Assembly: GCA_027578815.1 (NCBI GenBank)
Contig: JANBTH010000182.1
Span: 1 to 28,503 of the forward strand
Reading direction: 5' to 3'
Origin: Coemansia sp. RSA 1804
Taxonomy: Eukaryota > Kickxellomycota > Kickxellomycetes > Kickxellales > Kickxellaceae
DNA: 28,503 nt
In this document: positions 1 to 8,700 of the stretch, piece by piece
How the letters are laid out: every line of letters starts with the position of its first letter
How positions within the stretch are numbered: the stretch's first letter is position 1
Notes under the pieces: generated by a model
Seen by the model: only the letters and a program-made list of their open reading frames with translations
What the model was told of the DNA's origin: nothing
Database searches by the model: none
Translations under genes and position numbers: made by a program

Positions 1-1208
1 TGGTGACCGCAGAGATCCTGTGCGAGGTGGTTGGCGGGCTGTGTCGCCATTCGCAGCTCGAAGAGGCGTACAGCACGTTGCGCAGCACAGATCAGAACCA
101 CCGGAACATTTACACGTGGAACGCGTACTTTGATGGGCTATCGAATGCTATTCAAACAAACAAGCGGATGGAAAACGCTGTGGCAGTGGATAATAGAATG
201 CGGGAGATGCTGGGAATGCGCATCCGTGAAATGGAAGATTTGGATGGAATCCTGCCCGACATTGTCACCAGAACCATCTGGATGCGCGCTTGTTTCCGAT
301 GCGGAGATTGGGTTGGCGGTGAAAAGTGCTTTAGTGAAAACCTTGAGAACATGAGCAGCGACATGGTCTGCTGGGACACGCGTATCCGTGGCCTGCTCGA
401 GTCAACGGACAAAGAAGCCGTCGGCAGAGGCTGGCGGCTGGTTGGCGACCTTGTAAGCAAGCTGGACGGCGGTGGAGATGCAGCGCACGCCATGGATGGC
501 AGGCTTGTGGAGACGGTGCTGAGACGCATGCTGCCGCGTGTCAGCAGCAGGCCGCTGTATATGTCGCCGTACGAAGTGCTGGAGACGGGCGAGATTCTGC
601 GGATATTCGAGTGGGCCGAAAGAAACATCAGCGCCGACAGTGGAAATCTGTACGAGATCATAATCAGCTCGCTTCTTCGTGAGGACAAAATAGAGGAGGC
701 GCTGGAAGTACACGACACGATGTGCAGGCGCGGCGTGTGGTCGCCAAGATCCGTCAACTGCATGATCGTCCGCGCACTAGCAATACCTCGGACCAGCGAT
801 GCGGGCGAGAATAAGGGCGTAGCGCGCGCTATTTCCAAAGCAGAGGAGTTCATCGTGGCCAAGATTCCAGTCCAGCAGTACGCAGCAGCTTACTTTATTC
901 TGCTCAAGCTCGCGCTGCAGAACAGAGACTACGAGTGTGCGTGGAGACTTGTGGACAAGCACTATCCGATCGCCAGATCAGCTACTGGAGACGAATCAGG
1001 TGCGCCAGGTGCAGTGTCGTGTGTGTATCCGAGCGAGACTATGTACAATACGTTTTTGAGACTGACAAAAGAGCACGGCAATTCTCAGCAGCACCGTCTG
1101 GTACTGGTCAGAATGACGGAGCACATAAACGCCATACGCCAAAGCCATCCGGCACCCGCACGCCGCATCGGCCGCGTGCACAGTTATTACAAGGAGACAA
1201 GCAGTTGA
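1..1208 (+). CDS. Pentatricopeptide-repeat-like protein, 3' part only
   Basis: Open frame enters from the left edge (first full codon at 3, a GTG that is an internal Val, not a start) and stops at TGA 1206-1208, giving about 401 C-terminal residues. The protein is all helical in character, with degenerate repeats of roughly 35 residues: segments around residues 37-75 (begins YTWNAYFDGL), 85-120 (DIVTRTIWMRACFRCGDW) and 215-250 (NLYEIIISSLLREDKIEEAL) have the helix-turn-helix pattern of PPR units. PPR proteins of fungi normally act in mitochondria, binding organellar transcripts for processing, stability or translation; the targeting sequence would be in the missing N-terminus. The repeats are divergent, so other alpha-solenoid (TPR-like) families are possible. 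The gene converges on the CCA-adding enzyme gene with only 106 bp between stop codons. Confidence 0.6.
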   Translation, partial: VTAEILCEVVGGLCRHSQLEEAYSTLRSTDQNHRNIYTWNAYFDGLSNAIQTNKRMENAVAVDNRMREMLGMRIREMEDLDGILPDIVTRTIWMRACFRCGDWVGGEKCFSENLENMSSDMVCWDTRIRGLLESTDKEAVGRGWRLVGDLVSKLDGGGDAAHAMDGRLVETVLRRMLPRVSSRPLYMSPYEVLETGEILRIFEWAERNISADSGNLYEIIISSLLREDKIEEALEVHDTMCRRGVWSPRSVNCMIVRALAIPRTSDAGENKGVARAISKAEEFIVAKIPVQQYAAAYFILLKLALQNRDYECAWRLVDKHYPIARSATGDESGAPGAVSCVYPSETMYNTFLRLTKEHGNSQQHRLVLVRMTEHINAIRQSHPAPARRIGRVHSYYKETSS

Positions 1209-1262
1209 GAGCCACCCGCTCGAATGTGAGCTGTATATTACATTGTAAAGTCATGTTTCTTC

Positions 1263-1274
1263 TTTAATATTAAA
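1263..1274. terminator. AT palindrome between convergent genes
   Basis: TTTAATATTAAA is a perfect 12-bp palindrome in the 106-bp gap between two convergent stop codons (1208 on +, 1315 on -). It reads as the same AT-rich 3'-end element on both strands, so it may serve 3' processing of both transcripts. No canonical AATAAA is seen in this gap. The role is inferred from position only. Confidence 0.3.
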
Positions 1275-1314
1275 CACTGCAACCATTAGCAAGCCATTTG
1301 ATAAGCGCATTGGG

Positions 1315-3168
1315 CTATTGCTGGCTAATCTCCTTTGAGATAGTGTCGGCAACATATGCCTCGCAGTCCTCCTGCGATCCGTCGGGGTTGCGCAGCTGCC
1401 AGTCCATTATCATGTCCAGCACCTGCTTGAGTACAGGACCGGGGCTGATGCCCAGGATTGCCGCCGCGGCCTTGCCATCAACAATGTGCTTGAGGCCATA
1501 CGCCTCAGTGAGCCCAAACCCGACAACGCTAGAGACAAAGGCGCGGTACTTGCACGACACATCGGGTGGAGTTGCGTTGCTGGTCAGCATGTCGACGGCA
1601 GCAGCAAACAGAACAGAAACAGGCCACATTGCGCCGGCGCCGCGGATCAGCCGGCCCAGCGACACCCGGTCGACTGTGCTGTCCACGCACTCCTGAGCAA
1701 GCGCAGCGATTGCAGCCGCCGACTTGTGAAGCGCTACGGTTACCGTGCCGTCGTTGCTTGGGAGCTTGATGCTGTGGCGCACCACCGTATTGACCGCGTA
1801 TGTGACCCTGTTATTCTCGACCATTGAAACGGCGTGGAACGGATACATGTAGGCTGCGAGAACGAGTGCGCGCCGTGCCTGCGGGAGCGTCTTCGCGTCA
1901 AGGGCGCTGGGCACGAAATGCGCTACAATAGAGTCGCGCCCGCTCTGCTTGTCTTCGGACTCGGCTTCAGCTTCGAGCAAGCCAAGCACGTGGGCTGTCA
2001 GCTCGACAGCCCGCGTCTCGCTCTCCATCGCCTCCGACGATTCCATCCACCGCACAGCGTGAGCCGGCGCCCTGAAGATAGTGTTGTAAAGACCATAGTC
2101 GACGATCATCTCGATCGCTAGAAGCGGGTGCGGACCAGCCGCCATCTTGTCAACCTCGGTGCCCACGCGCTCGCGGCTGATCTTTGCATCCAGGTCGCGC
2201 TTGATCTCGGGGCGTCTGATCGCGGCAACCGTCTCCGGATCGACGGCGTACGCAAAGCGGCTGGCAAACCGCAGCACGCGCAGCACGCGCAGCGGGTCGT
2301 CGGTAAACGTCCTGAACGGATCAAGCGGGGTCCGCACAATGCCGGCCTCCAGATCCTGCAGCCCCTTTCCGGTAAAGTCCTCCACCGCACGGGTGTGGAT
2401 GTTGTAGAACAGCGCGTTGATGGTGATGTCCCGACGAAGCGCATCTTCTAGGGGCGTGCCAAACTCCATCTGCGGAATCCGACTGTCCGAGTTGTACGTC
2501 TCGCTCCGCAGATTGACAAAGTCCACCGACAGTCCAAGAACCGAAGTGGTCGCGGTCTCCAGGTGCTTGGACCGCTCCGGGTTCTGGCTGATCTTTGCAA
2601 TCGCGCGCACCGGATAGTCGTGTGCCTTCAGGTACTTGTTGACATGCTGCGCCAGGTCGTACCCGTTCATATGGTCAACCGCTATGTCGATGTCATGCGA
2701 TTCGTGTCCAAGCAGCTTATCACGCACCCACCCGCCAGCGATCCGCAACACCAGCTGCGGCGTTGACGGGTCCTGCTCGTGGATGTGTCTAGTCACATCC
2801 TTCAGCAGGTCGCAGATCTGCTGCTCCAGCTCGGTTAGCTTGATAGCAACCATGTCTGCCTTTGTAAGCGTTCGCTGCTTCTTTCGGTTGCAAGCAGGGG
2901 GTGCTGTCGATGTGTGCTTTTCCTGTCCAGGAGCAGCGGCTGCCTTACGCTTTTCCCGTGTCAGCCTGTGGTGTATGCTAATAAAGTTGAGACAACGACG
3001 GGCGTTGTAATAGCGTGCTTGCGTCTTCCAAAGCGTGGCTGACGAGAAGGAGCTCGGGCGAATGTGGTCTAGTGTGGAAATATGCGCCGCTTGTGGCAAA
3101 AGCGAAGTAAAAGTAACGGCAATTCGACGGCCAATGCAGACTGGTTTTATGAATCCACTTTTCAGCAT
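1315..3168 (-). CDS. CCA1: CCA-adding tRNA nucleotidyltransferase
   Basis: Class II CCA-adding enzyme (yeast Cca1, human TRNT1), which adds or repairs the 3' CCA of nuclear and mitochondrial tRNAs from CTP and ATP. From the ATG at 3168 the protein has 617 residues. Seen in order: nucleotidyltransferase signature LRIAGGWVRDKLLG (about 141-154), catalytic pair DID (159-161), template motif EDALRRDITINALFYN (about 241-256), and the neck/RNA-binding motif TDDPLRVLRVLRFASRF (about 289-305). The stop is TAG at 1315-1317. The first 30 residues (MLKSGFIKPVCIGRR and on) are basic and hydroxylated with almost no acid, like a mitochondrial presequence. A second in-frame ATG at 2853 gives a 512-residue form that starts just before the catalytic core. 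A third at 3411 would give 698 residues. Yeast Cca1 uses alternative AUGs for dual localisation, so 3168 is the most likely first start but is not proved. Confidence 0.93.
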   Translation of the reverse strand: MLKSGFIKPVCIGRRIAVTFTSLLPQAAHISTLDHIRPSSFSSATLWKTQARYYNARRCLNFISIHHRLTREKRKAAAAPGQEKHTSTAPPACNRKKQRTLTKADMVAIKLTELEQQICDLLKDVTRHIHEQDPSTPQLVLRIAGGWVRDKLLGHESHDIDIAVDHMNGYDLAQHVNKYLKAHDYPVRAIAKISQNPERSKHLETATTSVLGLSVDFVNLRSETYNSDSRIPQMEFGTPLEDALRRDITINALFYNIHTRAVEDFTGKGLQDLEAGIVRTPLDPFRTFTDDPLRVLRVLRFASRFAYAVDPETVAAIRRPEIKRDLDAKISRERVGTEVDKMAAGPHPLLAIEMIVDYGLYNTIFRAPAHAVRWMESSEAMESETRAVELTAHVLGLLEAEAESEDKQSGRDSIVAHFVPSALDAKTLPQARRALVLAAYMYPFHAVSMVENNRVTYAVNTVVRHSIKLPSNDGTVTVALHKSAAAIAALAQECVDSTVDRVSLGRLIRGAGAMWPVSVLFAAAVDMLTSNATPPDVSCKYRAFVSSVVGFGLTEAYGLKHIVDGKAAAAILGISPGPVLKQVLDMIMDWQLRNPDGSQEDCEAYVADTISKEISQQ

Positions 3169-3512
3169 CGACTTTGCAACAGAAGAGAAAGCTGCGTTCC
3201 GTAGGCAGCTGCTGCACACACACACACTTCTCCTTCCAGAAACTGCCAAAAGGAGGTCGATACCGCTGTTAAAAAGAATGAATAAGATGAAACAGAAATC
3301 AAGTAAAGTTAGCTCGGAGGCAGAAAGAAGAGAACGAAACGACAAAGGGGAGCGAAAAAGAGACAAAGGTACAGTGAGAGCAGCAGAAACAGCGGCTGCT
3401 CTAAGGCGCATATATCGGAGCAACAGCAGGCGGGTATCTTGATTTACGAGAAAAGAAGATGGCTTTGATCCAAGCACACAGCATGATCTGCGACGGAAAG
3501 GAGACAAGGCGT
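3169..3512. other. Gap between PHD-protein gene and CCA1
   Basis: 344 bp holding the 3' end of the upstream PHD gene and the promoter/leader of CCA1, both on the minus strand. The CCA1 frame stays open through the whole gap back to 3507, with another ATG at 3411. The minus strand is pyrimidine-rich at 3340-3375 and there is a CA/TG microsatellite at 3215-3227. No other gene is visible. Confidence 0.6.
3215..3227. repeat. CA dinucleotide microsatellite
   Basis: Six and a half CA units. It lies about 50 bp upstream of the preferred CCA1 start codon and so is probably in that gene's leader (TG repeats on the coding strand). Confidence 0.8.
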
Positions 3513-5381
3513 TTAGGCGTTGCTATGAACATGTCCAAACGATGAGGGGGAACCAGCGTTAAAGGAAGAGCTGGGTTTTGACGCCGCCGATGCTGCGGCT
3601 TCGCGCTCGCCAGCACGGCGGCAGCTTGGGCAGACGTAGCGCATCGACTCCCAGTCGTCCTCGTCGATATCTGCTCCAATGCGCTGTGCCTCTGCACGCA
3701 GCGCACACCCAAGATGCCTCCACACGCTGCATTGCTCGCAAGCAGTCATTGCGCGCCCGTCATCGTAGTTGTGGCCCATCTTGCCGCACGAGCAGTTGAA
3801 CATCCACTCATCAGCGTCTCTATCTTCATATACGTTCCCGCCATCGCTGGCGTCGCTTACGCTCTCACTCTCCCTGTCTTCGCTTCCAGCGATCTCTCCG
3901 CCTCCCGCGTTGCTATTCTCATCCACAGCTTCACGGTAACTCTCGTCCGGTTGGGAGCCATCATTATTCGCTGCTGCAATCTCGGCCACCTTGCGCACGG
4001 CCTTTTCTGCCTCGGCGCTATCGATTGCTGCCTTCCTAGCCTCATCGCGCCGCTGTGCACGAGCATCGCGGCTCGCAGAAGGCCGCTGTGTTGGTGCCAG
4101 CAGCGCATCCGAGCCCCCGTCTGCCAGACTGCCAGCCCGCGTCGAACGCAGCCGCTTTGATCGGCGGGCGCCTGGCACATAGCTGCCGTCTATGCCACTA
4201 CTATACTCGCTGCTGTAGCTGCCACTGCCATTATATACACGCGCCTCGGCTTCGGCTTCAGCTTCGGCTTCATCGTGGAGCAGCTGGCGCAGGGCAATGC
4301 GCGAGGACCGCTTTCGGTGGAGCATGGCCTCCCGGGTCTGACGGCGCCGTGCGGCACTGCTGAGTCTCTGCACGATAGAGGGCCCAATGTCCGCCAGTGT
4401 CTTATACAAAGCCCTTTCGTTCTTTTTCCGCGACCGGCAGAAAACCTTGGGATACTCGGTCCACTCCCTGACGCTGCTGCACACAAGCTCCCACATATCG
4501 CCATCATCTTCCCGCATCCTGTGCTGTGGTGGGTCGGCAAACTCAATGTCCCCTGCCGATGGCAGCGCCAGACCGGTGTCCTCCAAGGCATGCTTGCTTT
4601 CAGCCTTGGCTGTCTCCTTTTTCTTCTTTTCATCGGCCGCCTTCGCAGCCACCACGAGACGTGTGGATCGTCGGCGTCCCGAGATCTCATCCACCTGTTC
4701 CTTTTCTGGCTCTGGCTCTTGCTCTCGCTCTTGCTCTCGCTCAGGAACCTGCTGCTCCTCGTCTGCAGAATCTTCCTCTGAAGCCTCGCCAAGAAGCACG
4801 TCTGCAATTAGCTTTGGCGTTTCCCTGTATAGATTTGTTTCGCACACCAGATAATACTTGCGTCCTAGACTATCGACTCCCAGCGGCTCTGTCCGCCACC
4901 GAACCGGATCCTCAGCAAGCTTGCTCGCCACCGTTCCGATAGAACGCAGATTGTCGGGCCGACAAAACACAAGCTCACACGTGTCCAGCGCAATTCGCGT
5001 TCGGTCGCCAGCGCCCAGTCCAAAAAGCCCAAGATCCCCATAGTCTGGCGGCAGGGACCTCCCATACGGCACCATGTATTTCTCCCAAACACGGGCAATG
5101 TACCCATCCATCTTTCTGTCTTCCATGCTGCGGTTGCCGGTCAGGATCCGAAGCGACCGCTTTATCGCCTGCATTAGAATGGGCGTCTCCGACTCCTCTT
5201 CCCGCTCACTCGGCACGTTGCATAGCTCGCTCTCCAGCCTGTCAAGATCCACGTTCTCAATCTTGAGCGGCTCCTGGAACAGCCAGATGAACTGCGACAG
5301 CTGCGCAAACGCCCGCGTGTCGCGTAGCGTTCCTGGACGGTAGTGGTTCTGCTGGCTTCCTGATGTTGTTGCCAGCGGCAT
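3513..5381 (-). CDS. WHIM/DDT-like and PHD-finger chromatin protein (RSF1-like)
   Basis: 622 residues, single exon. The ATG at 5381 is fixed by an in-frame TAA 12 nt upstream; the stop is TAA at 3513-3515. Residues 25-190 resemble the DDT/WHIM region of RSF1-type remodelling proteins: a hydrophobic helical start (FAQLSQFIWLF), a conserved stretch DLGLFGLGAGDRTRIALDTC (116-135), and the WHIM-like PLGVDSLGRKYYLVCETNLY (166-185). A related segment, SRKKNERALYKTLADI, is at 317-332. A C-terminal PHD finger spans 530-587 with the ligand series C530, C532, C548, C551, H556, C559, C584, C587. Basic NLS-like patches (GRRRSTR near 236; RRSKRLR near 405) and low-complexity E/Q and AE repeats (211-230, 371-380) lie between. 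PHD fingers read histone H3 tails and WHIM regions contact nucleosomal linker DNA in ISWI-type complexes, so a nuclear chromatin role is likely. Which fungal complex it belongs to is unknown. Confidence 0.82.
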   Translation of the reverse strand: MPLATTSGSQQNHYRPGTLRDTRAFAQLSQFIWLFQEPLKIENVDLDRLESELCNVPSEREEESETPILMQAIKRSLRILTGNRSMEDRKMDGYIARVWEKYMVPYGRSLPPDYGDLGLFGLGAGDRTRIALDTCELVFCRPDNLRSIGTVASKLAEDPVRWRTEPLGVDSLGRKYYLVCETNLYRETPKLIADVLLGEASEEDSADEEQQVPEREQEREQEPEPEKEQVDEISGRRRSTRLVVAAKAADEKKKKETAKAESKHALEDTGLALPSAGDIEFADPPQHRMREDDGDMWELVCSSVREWTEYPKVFCRSRKKNERALYKTLADIGPSIVQRLSSAARRRQTREAMLHRKRSSRIALRQLLHDEAEAEAEAEARVYNGSGSYSSEYSSGIDGSYVPGARRSKRLRSTRAGSLADGGSDALLAPTQRPSASRDARAQRRDEARKAAIDSAEAEKAVRKVAEIAAANNDGSQPDESYREAVDENSNAGGGEIAGSEDRESESVSDASDGGNVYEDRDADEWMFNCSCGKMGHNYDDGRAMTACEQCSVWRHLGCALRAEAQRIGADIDEDDWESMRYVCPSCRRAGEREAAASAASKPSSSFNAGSPSSFGHVHSNA

Positions 5382-5760
5382 GTCTCTTTGTTATTGACAA
5401 GATCCGGTATACAAAGAGCGAGCACAGCTCAAGGTCCAAGTAAAAGAAACACAAACAAAGCAAAAAACAAAATGAACGCTTTGCTATCGCGGTTATAAAG
5501 AAAACAATAAAATAAAGAAAACAAAAAATATGGCAGAAATAGAAACAATAGCGCAAAAAGGGAAAAACTAAAATACTTTGGCGAAAGAGAAAGAGAAAGA
5601 AAGACAAAAAGCTTCAACCAAATCAATTGACTGTTGTGTTCAATAAAATGTTTTTTCCTCTAAATGGTTATTATCTTTCCCCGCCTTTTGAGGATTTATT
5701 TTGGCTCACAAGAAAAAAAAGAACAGACGCATAGAAATATACGGGGCCTACCTTGGCCAT
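5382..5760. other. Gap between IDE and PHD-protein genes
   Basis: 379 bp of A-rich DNA (plus strand). It holds the 3' UTR of the IDE gene, with an AATAAA signal on the minus strand at 5695-5700 about 60 nt past the stop, and the promoter/leader of the PHD-protein gene. The latter has a long CT-rich tract on its coding strand (5581-5610). No gene seen. Confidence 0.6.
5695..5700 (-). terminator. Polyadenylation signal of the IDE gene
   Basis: AATAAA on the minus strand, about 60 nt beyond the TAG stop at 5761-5763. Confidence 0.5.
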
Positions 5761-8700
5761 CTAGGTGTACTTGGGAACAAGTGGAATTGCTGGAATAGGC
5801 GAGCCAGACTGCCGCAAGGTCGCCTTGAATGAAGACGCTTCTCTAAACACCCATATATTATCGGGCGTCTTGACTGCGCCAATGTTCTTCAGACTGCTTA
5901 GATCTCTGGTCAGCGCTTCAACATCTTCAGCTTCATGCGTGGTGGTGGTGGTGCCATTGGCAGGGCTCTTGCCATTACAGCTGCCGCCCACTCCACCACT
6001 GGCTGTATGGTGGTGCTTTGCAGAACTTCCATTGGCTCCGTTGCATTGCTGCGTCCCATTACAAAGTGCTGCCGTGGCGCCAGTCGTTGTCGCTCTCTTG
6101 GCTTCCATGGCCATTTCCAACGCAGTCCGCACATACGACTCCTGCTTTGTGATCTTCTCCACAACAGACTTGACTGACTGCTCAGATGGGTCGTCAACAC
6201 GCTTCTCATAGATGTCCACAAGCTGGTCTAGCGCTTCGGTTTCGGTTTTCCCGTCCTCAACAGCAGACTCCACAAGCTGACTGACATCAGCAAGCGACAT
6301 GTTGTCAATGCCGTCTCGTCTAAGGCAGCCATGGAGACCAAGGATGATCTCGGGGTATTGCTCTAGCTCATCGTCGGTTGGCTGAGCAATTTTGGTCGAC
6401 CACATAGTCGCCATCAAAGACATGTAAGCAGGCGCCGTTTCCTTGTTGACATACTTGTCCCAGAACTCCAGCAGATCCTCCCTGCGAATTGTCTTCAGAA
6501 TCTTCATGTCATGCTCAATCCTATCAAACTCGTAGTACCCGGTGTTAATCTGCCGCCAGAACCTGTTTGCTTCTTCGCTCAGGTTCTTCAGCTTTTCCTC
6601 GCGATTAACTCGCAGACTGGTGGCATAGCGCTCAAACTTCTTTTGTGTAATGTCCACTAGCCGCTGTCTAAACCCACGCACAAAGTGTTCGATGCGTTGC
6701 GACACATATGCCGGACTAGATTCGCTTTGCACAAGCAGTCTCAGCGCCATGTGCCCGCTAATGTACTTGCGGTCGCTTCCATAGATGATATATCCAAGCT
6801 GCTCCTTAGTACGGAGCTTGTCAAAGTACGGCTCCTGGAGTATGAGAGACACAAGATCGAGCACAACCCGTTCGCGCTTATTGTCCGTCATTCCTGTGAA
6901 AATCGACAGATCAACGCTGCTGTTGACGTTGGCATCGTCAGGCATCCGCTCGTGGTGTGCATAACATCCGGGGTCGTGAAGGATTGAACGGTATATACAG
7001 CGGGCATACTCGGGAAGGGGCTTGCTATCCATGGTATCTATCACTATGTCTGCAATATCTAGCGCCTCCTTCTCGGTAAAGTTCCCCATCGCAAGCATCT
7101 GCACTCTGGTCAGCTCAAAAAGAGTGTCAATAAACGACTGGAGCCGCTCCTTGCTCACCAGATCCACCACCTTGAGTTTGTCCGAGTAGCGCCACATAAC
7201 TCCCTGGTTCAAAAAGAGAGCGTTCGACTGGGAATGGTTGTATGGCTCAAGATGCCGCACATTGTCCAGCCGCTTGCGAAGCTCGAGACTGTACACCTCA
7301 AACTGAGTATCATCCACAACAAAACGTCTAAGCGCTTCCAAAATGATTTTGAGCAATCGCGGGATTCGGTCGTTGAATCCGTCAATGTGCACAAATATCC
7401 CCTCGCTGCACTCGCGAACGTCGAACCACAGCCCAGCAACCTGCGCGTCGTAGGTAATCTCGGCCATGCTATCCTTGAAGATCATCACAAACAGCTGATT
7501 GAGGATACTATTCAATGGCGACTCGTATCCTCTCGGGGTCTCAATAAGAAATCTTAGATCGCCACGCGGCAGGAAAAAGCGGTCATCCTGCTTGTGCCAC
7601 AGCTCCAGCCCTTGCTTGAGCTTGAGAAGAGTAGGAGATTTTGCTGGCTCTGCCGATCTGTCGATGTTCTTGATCGTGAGATCCTCGGGAATAAACTGGT
7701 TTGGCGCTGGAATGTGCAGGTCCTTGTAGAACAGCGGTCCTGACAGATCCTTCATCAAATCGTCGGGGATCGGGTCTACGCGATACTTTATGGTGTAATA
7801 CTTTTCGACCTTGTCCAGATCCACATCAAAGTCCTGGCAAATTAGCATGACGCGCAGGTTGTCTGGGTTGAGAAACCCTTGAACCCATTCGCCAAGCTCC
7901 TGATCAAAGTCGTGGATCACAAAGGCCTCTGGCAGAATTGCTTCTGGCGCAAGATATCTGTTCTGCATCGTGCTTGCCAGCGTAGTTGCAAGATGGACGG
8001 CCTCGTTCTTCTCCATAAACTGGTATTCAATCTCGCCTATGCGACGCAATTCGTCCTGAACCCACTTTTGCGGCTTCATGCCTAGAAGCAGCTGGATAAA
8101 CGCAAAGATAATCCGGATGACATCCTTATAGTGCTTTGTCCCAAGCTCGGTCAGATTCGACGTCACCTTGAACATGTCAAAGCCCTCAGCCGCGCTTGGC
8201 GATCTTCCAGAGACAATGCTGGTAGCCCAGCCGCGTTTCTTCAACAGAGAGAGAACAGAACCCTCTGCCTCATGGCCAACCAGGGAGCCGAGATACCGGG
8301 TGGGTTTGGACCGATAGTAGGGCTTTACATCGGGCAGCGCAAATGTCAGATCAAGGACGCGCTGCTGGCGAACGCTCTGCACGCGAACAAGCTTGCCGGT
8401 TTCGTTGGACGTCATAGGGTGACCCTTGAATAAAGGCTTTGTCAAGCCCTTGCTCAGAATTGGCGAAAACTTTGTCACAATCCACTCGGTCAGCTGATCC
8501 AGCGAATCGCGACCAACCACAACAAGCTTCATGATGTCTGCAGAATAATACTTGGAGTGGAACTGCAGTAGTCTATCGCGCAGATCGACGCCCATTTCCT
8601 TCGCCGCACCAGAAAGCGTTTCACACGTTCCGGTAGCAAACATGCTAAACGGATGGCTGAGACTGGAAAGCTCCTTCTCTATCTGGAACTGACGCCACAT

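Noticed and set aside
3169..3507. Extension of the CCA1 frame back to 3507
   Set aside because: The frame is open but the translated part has hydrophobic, AT-type composition and lies almost against the upstream stop codon; kept only as an alternative start note (ATG 3411).
4190..4807. Alternative-frame minus-strand ORF over the PHD-protein gene
   Set aside because: Shadow of repeat-rich coding sequence (AE and EQ repeats) in the real frame.
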